From positions 1-36,913 of IMG/VR virus record IMGVR_UViG_3300037796_000051: 36,913 nt of DNA; one strand, written 5' to 3'. Below the pieces are notes generated by a model that was not told the origin of the DNA, searched no databases, and was given only the letters and a program-made list of their open reading frames with translations. This document shows, piece by piece, positions 30,178 to 36,456 of this stretch. The position numbers and the translations under genes are program-made. This stretch comes from a virus. Numbering within the stretch: the stretch's first letter is position 1; every line of letters begins with the position of its first letter.

Positions 30178-30951
30178 CTACACAAAGCACATCCCCATAC
30201 CACACTGCCTATTCTCGCCTTTGTCGGGTGTGTCGATGTCGGCCTCTGCTAGTGGCACACGGCCACGGTGCAGCCAGAGAGGGAAATCGTCTACGGTGTC
30301 CAGTGTTGCGGCGTCTCTCAATTCTTCGTCTAATTGAATGGCCCTTTCCCATTCCTCTGGGTAGTTGTCGCGGATGTGGCGCCATTGCGCGTTGGTGCGA
30401 TGAGGACACATCCAACATGCCGACTTCGGCGGCTCTGGTAAGCCCTCTGCCTGGATAATGTTCAAACAATCCTGCCGGGTCAGGTTGAGTTCGAGCAGAG
30501 GATAGCGGATGCTGATCCACTTCTCGCTGTCCTGAAGCGTAGCCCGGCGGCGCTCGTCAAGCGAAAACCCTATCCAGGCAACAGCACTGGTCACTCCCTG
30601 GGCGCGTAGCCAACGATTACGCACGCGTTTTTTCCACTCGATGCTGCACCATGTCCGTAGTTGCCCGGTTGCAGTGTGCATCGGCATAAGCACATCACCC
30701 TGGTGGCTGTACAGGTCGACGGTAGACAGTTCGTGTGGCGCGATGTCCACGTGTAGCCCGTGGCGCTCCAGGAACGGTTGCATCACTTCGTCCAAATAAT
30801 CCCACGTGCTAGTTGCCTCGCGCCCGGTATCGGCACATACGATGTAGTCAGGCCGCTCCAGGACGCCGCGTGCCACCAGGACACACATAGCGACACTCTG
30901 CACGCCGCCGCCATAACTTAAGACGTTCGTTCTATGGTCATTCACATTCAT
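30178..30951 (-). CDS. PP-loop / PAPS-reductase-like enzyme
   Basis: The ATG at 30951 is chosen because the protein then begins just before RTNVLSYGGGVQSVAMCVLV, a PP-loop (GGGVQS). YIVCADTGREATSTWDYLD matches the adenylate-binding region. LRTWCSIEWKKRVRNRW and, near the C-terminus, SACWMCPHRTNAQWRHIRDN provide cysteines. The chain ends CGMGMCFV. Phages carry such ATP-pyrophosphatase-type enzymes, perhaps in DNA or tRNA modification. None of its partners is visible, so the substrate is unknown. Confidence 0.7.
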   Translation of the reverse strand: MNVNDHRTNVLSYGGGVQSVAMCVLVARGVLERPDYIVCADTGREATSTWDYLDEVMQPFLERHGLHVDIAPHELSTVDLYSHQGDVLMPMHTATGQLRTWCSIEWKKRVRNRWLRAQGVTSAVAWIGFSLDERRRATLQDSEKWISIRYPLLELNLTRQDCLNIIQAEGLPEPPKSACWMCPHRTNAQWRHIRDNYPEEWERAIQLDEELRDAATLDTVDDFPLWLHRGRVPLAEADIDTPDKGENRQCGMGMCFV

Positions 30952-31135
30952 ATACCCCCACAATGCTATTCCACAGCGCAACCTTGCGGCGCTGGCGGTA
31001 GTCTTTCTGTGTTCGCCGCTTATACTCGCGGCTGTATTCGCGGCGCCGCTCGCGGTTGCGCTCTCTCCAGCGGCGTTGTGCCTCCTTGACGCGCTCCGGA
31101 TGGCGCTTGCGGTATCGCGTGGCACGGTCGCTCAT
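30938..31135 (-). CDS. Highly basic small protein, 65 aa
   Basis: RYRKRHPERVKEAQRRWRER and NRERRREYSREYKRRTQKDY are Arg-rich helices, as in the basic linker of some HNH-type phage proteins. No HNH motif is present. It is coupled on both sides. A nucleic-acid-binding role is likely. Confidence 0.5.
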   Translation of the reverse strand: MSDRATRYRKRHPERVKEAQRRWRERNRERRREYSREYKRRTQKDYRQRRKVALWNSIVGVYECE

Positions 31136-31411
31136 CTATGACATCGCCTTCATATACCACCACGCACCGCTCGTCGTTTCATGTATCTCTGAATTGATGT
31201 CCGGACAGATACGCTGAACCTCATCGCGTATCGCGTTTGCCTTGACACTATTTGATACCAGTACAACAAGCCACTCATCAGACCAGATGTGATCAATAAC
31301 GAGGTTTTTTGTAAGCCGTTGACCAATCAACCTCATAACGTCGTTCTGTGTTACTGGTGTGTGTGGCTGCAAATGCAAGCGCACCAGAAACAATTCTCCA
31401 TTGTCATTCAT
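31136..31411 (-). CDS. Hypothetical protein, 91 aa
   Basis: MNDNGELFLVRLHLQPHTPV, NDVMRLIGQRLTKNLVIDHI, VLVSNSVKANAIRDEVQRIC: alternating strands and helices, ferredoxin-like in pattern. Unknown. Overlaps its neighbours. Confidence 0.5.
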   Translation of the reverse strand: MNDNGELFLVRLHLQPHTPVTQNDVMRLIGQRLTKNLVIDHIWSDEWLVVLVSNSVKANAIRDEVQRICPDINSEIHETTSGAWWYMKAMS

Positions 31412-31644
31412 CCCGGGAACCTCTCTGTATCATCATAGGCGTGCCCTGTCTGTGGTGAGACGGGTGGCATACGCACCCAATCATGCCCATTCCACTCCCA
31501 ACCGTGGGCAGTTAGGAAGGCGTACAGTTGCTCACGTGGGCCTGTCGCCGCTTCTGCGCCTGCCTGCGTTGTCATGCTAAAGGCCAGGTTAGTGGCCTTG
31601 ATTTCCTTGCGCGTCTCTGCCGGGGGCCGTGGCGGGTTATTCAT
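31408..31644 (-). CDS. Hypothetical protein, 78 aa
   Basis: MNNPPRPPAETRKEIKATNL, then GWEWNGHDWVRMPPVSPQTG: a C-terminal segment with three Trp. Unknown. Ribosome site AAAAGGG. Confidence 0.45.
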   Translation of the reverse strand: MNNPPRPPAETRKEIKATNLAFSMTTQAGAEAATGPREQLYAFLTAHGWEWNGHDWVRMPPVSPQTGHAYDDTERFPG

Positions 31645-31885
31645 TGGTGCCCTTTTCTAGTCGCATGTTGACGACCCGCGCTAGTGCGTTTTTGGTTTCC
31701 TCGTGCATCTTGGTCCCGTTGCGTTCGGTGAATAGGTGTGCCGCCTTGCTGTAAAACGCATGGGTGGTCGGGTCCATGTCGAATTGTGCTGTCAGGTTCA
31801 GCGCCACCAGCTCATCATCTGTCAGGTTACTGCATGCTATATGAACTGCGCTCGCCATGATTGCCTGCATTTGCTGTTCATTCAT
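31637..31885 (-). CDS. Hypothetical protein, 82 aa
   Basis: ATG 31885 with AAAGGAGACGACCA; the frame extends 12 codons further but only overlaps the next gene. MNEQQMQAIMASAVHIACSN and DELVALNLTAQFDMDPTTHA: all helical, acidic. Unknown. Confidence 0.5.
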   Translation of the reverse strand: MNEQQMQAIMASAVHIACSNLTDDELVALNLTAQFDMDPTTHAFYSKAAHLFTERNGTKMHEETKNALARVVNMRLEKGTNE

Positions 31886-32096
31886 TGGTCGTCTCCTTTG
31901 TTGCTTCGTTGAACTGTTCATACCGCTCCACGATAGAGCGGGCCTCTTCCATCCGTCGCGTGGTGCCGATGATCATATCATCACACCACACGTCTGCCAC
32001 GCCTGTATCGAGATGTAGCAGTAGTGCCGAGCCGCGGTAGAAATTCGGACACAATGACTTGTCTAAAAATCGCAGCCAGGGACGCGAATGTTTCAT
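31878..32096 (-). CDS. Hypothetical protein, 72 aa
   Basis: Strong ribosome site (GGGGGAGGA), start overlapping the repressor stop. MKHSRPWLRFLDKSLCPNFY then LLLHLDTGVADVWCDDMIIG: alpha/beta. Unknown. First gene after the repressor. Confidence 0.5.
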   Translation of the reverse strand: MKHSRPWLRFLDKSLCPNFYRGSALLLHLDTGVADVWCDDMIIGTTRRMEEARSIVERYEQFNEATKETTNE

Positions 32097-32362
32097 TCCT
32101 CCCCCTCTGTTACAATATGCTCCAACAAATCATCCAGTTCAACAATGTACTCCAACAGATGGCCGGGTTGAACGTTGTAGTATGCGCAAAGTCGTGCGAT
32201 CATGTCGCCCGTTGGTGTCTCGCCTGGGTTGTTCTCAAAAAATGACACGCGCGATCGACTGAAGCCAATTTCACGAGCCACATCTGACACGGAAAGATTT
32301 TCGCCCAATTCCGCTGCTCGTTGCAGGCGAACATCTCTCAATTTATTCACAAGCTTCCCCAT
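32093..32362 (-). CDS. XRE-family repressor, 89 aa (cI-like)
   Basis: Start ATG 32362, after AGAAAGGAGAGGGGG; the frame extends about 66 codons further but that part lies in the promoter region. VSDVAREIGFSRSRVSFFEN is the Cro/cI-type helix-turn-helix, with a preceding N-terminal helix (KLVNKLRDVRLQRAAELGEN) and the C-terminal DLLEHIVTEGEE dimer-type helix. Unlike lambda cI it has no peptidase domain, so SOS self-cleavage is not expected. It sits opposite the early promoter and is likely the lysogeny repressor. Confidence 0.85.
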   Translation of the reverse strand: MGKLVNKLRDVRLQRAAELGENLSVSDVAREIGFSRSRVSFFENNPGETPTGDMIARLCAYYNVQPGHLLEYIVELDDLLEHIVTEGEE

Positions 32363-32395
32363 AAACCCCCTCTCCTTTCTCCTCTGCACAGGCTC

Positions 32396-32424
32396 ATTGT
32401 ATCTCATCACAACCGTTTTGTCAA
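32396..32424 (-). promoter_or_regulatory. Repressor promoter (leftward)
   Basis: Minus strand: TTGACA (32424-32419) and TACAAT (32401-32396), 17-base spacer. The start lies about 27 bases before the repressor ATG. It drives the repressor-led operon of small genes. Confidence 0.8.
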
Positions 32425-32465
32425 CATCCCCATACGCTTCGTAAAACAACCTAGACAAAGCGGTT
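32411..32465. promoter_or_regulatory. Inverted operator pair in the divergent control region
   Basis: AACCGTTTTGTC at 32411-32422 and GACAAAGCGGTT at 32454-32465 are inverted copies differing at one of 12 positions. Each overlaps the -35/spacer of one of the two divergent promoters, so one repressor could control both directions. Confidence 0.7.
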
Positions 32466-32480
32466 ATAGTATGATACAAT
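32452..32480 (+). promoter_or_regulatory. Early rightward promoter
   Basis: TAGACA (32452-32457) and TACAAT (32475-32480), 17-base spacer, start near 32487. It drives the replication operon beginning at 32526. Confidence 0.75.
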
Positions 32481-32525
32481 AACAGCACGTCGCAACGGGC
32501 GGCGCCACACAAAGAGGAGCATCGG

Positions 32526-32675
32526 ATGAACCACAAGCACGTTGAGTACGACACGATCACAGGCGACTATGCCGCGTATCTGGACGGCGACCTTATAGGA
32601 TTTTATCCTACGCGCCAGACAGCGCAGGCGGCGCTGGATGATATCGTTTTCAAACGTTTGAAAGGGCAAAGGTGA
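32526..32675 (+). CDS. Early protein, 49 aa
   Basis: First gene after the early promoter, with AAAGAGGAG. MNHKHVEYDTITGDYAAYLD through GFYPTRQTAQAALDDIVFKR: short strands and a C-terminal helix. It overlaps the next start by one base (TGATG). Its place suggests a regulator (Cro-like role), but no HTH is evident. Confidence 0.6.
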   Translation: MNHKHVEYDTITGDYAAYLDGDLIGFYPTRQTAQAALDDIVFKRLKGQR

Positions 32676-32818
32676 TGGCAGACATCACACAAGAGCAAGC
32701 CGTCCGCCTGTTAGAACGGGCAGACGAGATACAGCAGGAGCAGGGTTGTAACAGCGGACAGGCACTTGCACAGGCACACAAGGAACAACAACAGGAGGAG
32801 GAGGAAGAGGAGTCATGA
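32675..32818 (+). CDS. Small acidic helical protein, 47 aa
   Basis: Overlaps the previous stop. MADITQEQAVRLLERADEIQ, then a tail QQQEEEEEES. One helix plus an acidic end. Unknown. Confidence 0.5.
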   Translation: MADITQEQAVRLLERADEIQQEQGCNSGQALAQAHKEQQQEEEEEES

Positions 32819-33123
32819 GCATGGACATTGCACAACTCCTGCAAAACATTGCAAAAGAGGAGGCGGCTGGGCGTGGGGATTATATGATGGCAATGGAGTG
32901 GAGGGGCATGGTTGAGGCTATGCGGGCACTCGGCGCCCAGACAACTGACGAGTTGCACGACGCCGAGCTGCTCCAGTTGCGCGCCGAACTTGAGCAGGCG
33001 ATAGCTGCAGAGGATTGGGATGCTGTCCTGGAGATTGGCGGAAGTAACTCGGATATCGCATACGAGGTGCACAAAGACCGGCGCATCCCGACGTGGTGTC
33101 GCTGGCAGGTGGTGACGGTATGA
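32815..33123 (+). CDS. Hypothetical protein, 102 aa
   Basis: ATG in overlap (ATGA). MSMDIAQLLQNIAKEEAAGR, WRGMVEAMRALGAQTTDELH, LRAELEQAIAAEDWDAVLEI: all-helical. The C-terminal part has a Trp/Arg-rich end (RRIPTWCRWQVVTV). Unknown. Confidence 0.55.
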   Translation: MSMDIAQLLQNIAKEEAAGRGDYMMAMEWRGMVEAMRALGAQTTDELHDAELLQLRAELEQAIAAEDWDAVLEIGGSNSDIAYEVHKDRRIPTWCRWQVVTV

Positions 33124-33341
33124 GCAAGTTTGATTACGATCAGGTATGCCAGTGGCTCGGCGTGTATGATCTATGTGAAGGCGACTATGACAACGAAGAG
33201 GAGTGTCCACATTGCGGCGAATGGTTCGACTGGATTGTCGACGAAAATGACGAGGTTGTCTGCCCACACTGCGATGCATTGGTGTGGTTCTGGGAGCCCG
33301 AAGCGCCGCAAGGTGTAGACGAAGAGGAGGTGCCACTATGA
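33120..33341 (+). CDS. Zinc-ribbon protein, 73 aa
   Basis: The ATG at 33120 overlaps the previous stop. Two CPHC knuckles (ECPHCGEWFDWIVDENDEV, then VCPHCDALVWFWEP) form a zinc ribbon. The ends are acidic. Such small proteins occur in phage early operons; the function is unknown. Confidence 0.7.
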   Translation: MSKFDYDQVCQWLGVYDLCEGDYDNEEECPHCGEWFDWIVDENDEVVCPHCDALVWFWEPEAPQGVDEEEVPL

Positions 33342-33382
33342 TGCACATCGATGACACCATTGACTATCAATTGAAGCCGTAA
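33338..33382 (+). CDS. Possible 14-residue peptide
   Basis: MMHIDDTIDYQLKP begins in overlap with the previous stop after AAGAGGAGGTG. Tight coupling is suggestive, but it is too short to be sure. Confidence 0.3.
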   Translation: MMHIDDTIDYQLKP

Positions 33383-33396
33383 TAATCGCACAAGAG

Positions 33397-33417
33397 CGCC
33401 GGGCGCGATGCCCGGCG
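33397..33417. promoter_or_regulatory. Hairpin in the ERF leader
   Basis: CGCCGGGC pairs with GCCCGGCG around GCGAT (8-bp perfect stem), immediately before the GGGAGG of the ERF gene. No T-run follows, so it may affect translation or RNA stability. Confidence 0.45.
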
Positions 33418-33429
33418 GGAGGTTGAGAG

Positions 33430-34065
33430 ATGCAACGTAGTGAGACAATTGCAAGCATAGCCCCGGCGCTGACTAAGGCGCAGGCTGCTGTGAAGCCTGC
33501 TGCGAAGGACAGCCTTAATCCACATTTTCGCAGCCGCTACGCCGACCTGGGCGCCGTGTGGGATGCCTGCCGCGATGCCCTGGCCGCGAACGAACTCAGT
33601 GTACTGCAACTCCCCACGGCAGCCGAGACGGGGTACTGCGGTCTGGAGACAATCCTGCTCCACACCAGTGGGGAGTTTATCAGCAGCACCGCACAAATCC
33701 CACTTGGCAAAAATGAACCACAGGGCTATGGTTCGGCCCTGACGTATCTGCGCCGCTACTCGCTAGCATCATTGCTCGGTATTGTTGCCGACGATGACGA
33801 CGATGCCAGTGCTGCACAACCGCAACGCGGCGCCAGCCACCAGGCAGCCAGGGAGAGTAAGCACAACGGTATACCGAAGGCGGGCGCGCAATTGGTTCGA
33901 AAACTGAAACTCGCCCGCGATGAGGGGCGCCGACGAGGAGTGGCATTACCCGAAATGACGAGCGGGCAAGTCAGTGCGATGAGCGCCGAAGAGGTTGAGG
34001 CCGCGATTGAGGAAACGCGCAAACTGGTGTATGGTGATGTGGCGGCAGAAGCAGGGGAGGTATAA
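33430..34065 (+). CDS. erf: ERF-family single-strand annealing protein
   Basis: A 211-residue protein. SIAPALTKAQAAVKPAAKDS, FRSRYADLGAVWDACRDAL and ISSTAQIPLGKNEPQGYGSA, then LTYLRRYSLASLLGIVADDD follow the ERF core, in which 'N..F...YA.L..V..A......G......' precedes 'G...TY..RY.L....G'. Acts in recombination and genome circularisation, together with SSB. GGGAGG is upstream of the ATG. The C-terminal third is linker-like and basic. Confidence 0.8.
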   Translation: MQRSETIASIAPALTKAQAAVKPAAKDSLNPHFRSRYADLGAVWDACRDALAANELSVLQLPTAAETGYCGLETILLHTSGEFISSTAQIPLGKNEPQGYGSALTYLRRYSLASLLGIVADDDDDASAAQPQRGASHQAARESKHNGIPKAGAQLVRKLKLARDEGRRRGVALPEMTSGQVSAMSAEEVEAAIEETRKLVYGDVAAEAGEV

Positions 34066-34478
34066 TGCAACAGATCACAATTATCGGGAATGTGTCCATG
34101 AACCGCTCCGAGATGAAGTACACGCAAAATGGCAAGGCTGTTATGACTATCTCGGTAGCTGTCAATCGCCGGAGCCGTGACGGCAACGAGGAGCCGCCAA
34201 CGTGGTACCGCGTCTCTCTTTGGAGCGGGCAAGCAGAAGCATGGGATGGGAAATTACGCGACCGTGTGAAAGCGGTTGCGGTGACGGGTGAGCTTGAGGT
34301 GCGCGAGTTTACCCGCAACGACAACACTGTCGGCTATTCGCTCGATATCCCATTCCCGCATAACGTGGAGGTTGTGGCCTGGAAAAATGACACAACCGAG
34401 GATGAACCACAGCCCGCCCGCCGCAATCGCCCGACACCCGTAGCGGCGCACGAAGGTGAGGGAGACATGCCGTTTTAG
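34065..34478 (+). CDS. ssb: Single-stranded DNA-binding protein
   Basis: A 137-residue protein coupled to ERF (TAATG). MQQITIIGNVSMNRSEMKYT, VMTISVAVNRRSRDGNEEPP and TWYRVSLWSGQAEAWDGKLR form the OB fold in the usual order. The C-terminus GEGDMPF resembles the acidic tip DDDIPF that recruits partner proteins. Confidence 0.85.
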   Translation: MQQITIIGNVSMNRSEMKYTQNGKAVMTISVAVNRRSRDGNEEPPTWYRVSLWSGQAEAWDGKLRDRVKAVAVTGELEVREFTRNDNTVGYSLDIPFPHNVEVVAWKNDTTEDEPQPARRNRPTPVAAHEGEGDMPF

Positions 34479-34486
34479 CCGAGACG

Positions 34487-34524
34487 ACCGCGCCTGGTGG
34501 GTGACTGCCGGGCGCGGTGTTTTT
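34487..34524 (+). terminator. Terminator between ssb and the helicase gene
   Basis: ACCGCGCC (34487-34494) pairs with GGCGCGGT (34511-34518), followed by GTTTTT. It may be an attenuator that reduces transcription of the helicase relative to SSB. Confidence 0.6.
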
Positions 34525-34543
34525 GTTGCAATAGGGTTGATCA

Positions 34544-35731
34544 ATGGCAGATTACGACAATGCACGTGCTGCAATACAGGAACTCCTAGAGGGTGCGACA
34601 GAACAGCCTGCTACCGGGCTAGACGCGTGGCAGCACGTCTATGATGATCTCTACTCCATCTATCAAAGCGACGGGGTAGAGGGTGTGCGTCGTGCAGCAA
34701 TGGCAGACAAAACGATAGTCAAGTTGATTGCAAGCGGCAAGGACTTGACGTATACCACGGGGCAACCTGTCCCCGTCAGTGCCCGCGATTTAGCATACAA
34801 AGACATTCCTCCTACACGGTACTACCTGGATGGTATCCTGCGCACGGGGTTGGCGCTATACATCGGCAACCCAGGGATAGGCAAGACGCCCGCTCTGTTG
34901 CAGTTGGCAATTGCGCTCACCTACGGGGGCCGTTGGATGGGGGCATTCCAGTGCCGTAAAAGTCGCGTGCTGTACATCGGTGTCGAGTATGACGAAGCCT
35001 ATATGCAGGAGTTGTTGATTGATAGCCACGGCAGCAAGGACTTGCCCGATGGCCTGTTCATCCACACCGTTGAGACATTCACTCCGCCCACCAGCGAGGC
35101 CGATAGTATCGAGATGATGGAGTTCTATATTTCCACAATGCAGATCGACGTGGTGATTATTGACACGTTTTCCGGATTTTTACCCCGCGAAAAGTTTAAA
35201 CAAGACAAATATCGCGGGGATTATGCCGAGTTCCTCGCGTATCATCGCATTAGCCTGAAGCATAGCGCGCTCATCCTCGGTTCATGGCATGGCACCAAAC
35301 GCGACCCAGACCCAGAGACGGCATACAACGGGGGCCAGGGCATGTGGGGCAGTGCTGGCGGTGGGCGCTTGACGATGTTCCGAGACAACGACGAAGAAGT
35401 GCGGTTGCGCTCGCAACTCCGTGGACACGAGCGACAGGAATGGTTACTCCAGCAGGTGCGCCTGGGGGAGGCTCGGCAGTGGGCAGTGGTAGACGCCGAC
35501 CCAGAGCCGATTTTTGGGAGCGACATACAACGGGACGTGTACCGCGTGGTGAAACAGTACAGCACGAAAGCGGAGCCGATCACGCCGGCGGGCGTGATGG
35601 GTATTCTCAAAGGTGACGACCCAACAAGTTCCATTAAAGAAGGCACCGTGCGACAGACGATGAACCGGATGGCAGATCGGGGCTTCTTTACCAAGGCGGG
35701 CGGCGGCTACATTGTTACAGGGCAAAAGTAG
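34544..35731 (+). CDS. RepA-like hexameric helicase (RecA-fold ATPase)
   Basis: A 395-residue protein. Walker A GNPGIGKT at about residues 108-115, Walker B IDVVIIDTFSG with Asp near 207. LGSWHGTKRDPDPETAYNGG corresponds to the sensor/linker region of AAA_25/RepA-type helicases. The N-terminal 60 residues are helical; the C-terminal 100 (VYRVVKQYSTKAEPITPAGV, GTVRQTMNRMADRGFFTKAG) form a winged helix. Likely the replicative helicase. It sits directly next to the iteron array. Confidence 0.75.
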   Translation: MADYDNARAAIQELLEGATEQPATGLDAWQHVYDDLYSIYQSDGVEGVRRAAMADKTIVKLIASGKDLTYTTGQPVPVSARDLAYKDIPPTRYYLDGILRTGLALYIGNPGIGKTPALLQLAIALTYGGRWMGAFQCRKSRVLYIGVEYDEAYMQELLIDSHGSKDLPDGLFIHTVETFTPPTSEADSIEMMEFYISTMQIDVVIIDTFSGFLPREKFKQDKYRGDYAEFLAYHRISLKHSALILGSWHGTKRDPDPETAYNGGQGMWGSAGGGRLTMFRDNDEEVRLRSQLRGHERQEWLLQQVRLGEARQWAVVDADPEPIFGSDIQRDVYRVVKQYSTKAEPITPAGVMGILKGDDPTSSIKEGTVRQTMNRMADRGFFTKAGGGYIVTGQK

Positions 35732-35914
35732 CTGTAACGCAAAAAGCCTGTAACAGCTGTAACAGGGCGCGAATATGGCATACCAAAGACAAATGAGCTG
35801 TAACGCAAGTTGTAACAGGGCTGTAACAGCTGTAACGCTTATAGAGACTAAGCATCAATAAGCGTTACACCTGTTACACCTGTTACAACTGTAACAGGTG
35901 TTACAAGCGTTACA
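35714..35914. repeat. TGTAAC iteron array, candidate replication origin
   Basis: Fourteen copies of TGTAAC or its reverse complement GTTACA occur in about 200 bases, many 9 bases apart. Forward copies start at 35733, 35749, 35758, 35799, 35811, 35822, 35831 and 35890; reverse copies at 35714, 35864, 35873, 35882, 35900 and 35909. A perfect 12-bp inverted repeat (35831-35842 with 35858-35869) marks where orientation flips. The first copy lies inside the helicase gene and the last ends 30 bases before the next start. Confidence 0.85.
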
Positions 35915-35943
35915 GCGAGTGAGGGAAGTTGAAGGGGTGTGAG

Positions 35944-36456
35944 ATGACCATTAAACCTATCGAGACACACTACAAGGGGTATCGGTTCCGAAGTCGGCTT
36001 GAGGCACGGTGGGCGGTGTTTTTTGATGCGTTGGGGTTGCGATGGGAATATGAGCCAGAAGGGTATGACCTGGGCAGTGTCGGGTGGTACTTGCCTGACT
36101 TCCGTGTCCAGTATCCCGGCAGGGCACCAGATGAGGCACACGCACGATGGATTGAAGTCAAGGGGAGTAAACCATCACAGGATTTTCTGCGGCATATGGA
36201 GTTTGCTAGGAATGTTGCTGACTTGACGGTGGTATGTGGACTGCCAGAATGCAAAGCATACACATGCTATACGTTTCTTGACAGTGAAGATGATGTACGG
36301 ATTGTCGATGCGTTACTGTGGTCAACCAAAGGGCGGATGTGGTTTGCTCCATCTGATAATGATGTTGCATATTATCTTAGTAATGAACCATTGTATATCA
36401 CAGCCATCAATGCCGCCCGCGCCGCACGTTTTGAGCACGGGGAGAATAGAAAATGA
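35944..36456 (+). CDS. Phage nuclease-like protein (PD-(D/E)XK-type pattern)
   Basis: ATG 35944 with GAAGGGG; an upstream TTG has no ribosome site. In the 170-residue product, ETHYKGYRFRSRLEARWAVF and FFDALGLRWEYEPEGYDLG match a phage family with a YLPDF...WIEVKG core (WYLPDFRVQYPGRAPDE, HARWIEVKGSKP). The D...EVK arrangement is that of PD-(D/E)XK nucleases. The C-terminal half is helical. Likely acts in replication or recombination. Confidence 0.7.
   Translation: MTIKPIETHYKGYRFRSRLEARWAVFFDALGLRWEYEPEGYDLGSVGWYLPDFRVQYPGRAPDEAHARWIEVKGSKPSQDFLRHMEFARNVADLTVVCGLPECKAYTCYTFLDSEDDVRIVDALLWSTKGRMWFAPSDNDVAYYLSNEPLYITAINAARAARFEHGENRK

Noticed and set aside
32746-32754. Single TGTAACAGC copy in the 47-aa gene as part of the iteron system
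   Set aside because: One isolated copy is expected by chance and lies far from the array.
32650-33360. Minus-strand open frame of 236 codons opposite the early genes
   Set aside because: Low-complexity Ser/Cys/Leu stretches and coverage of several coupled plus-strand genes indicate a shadow.
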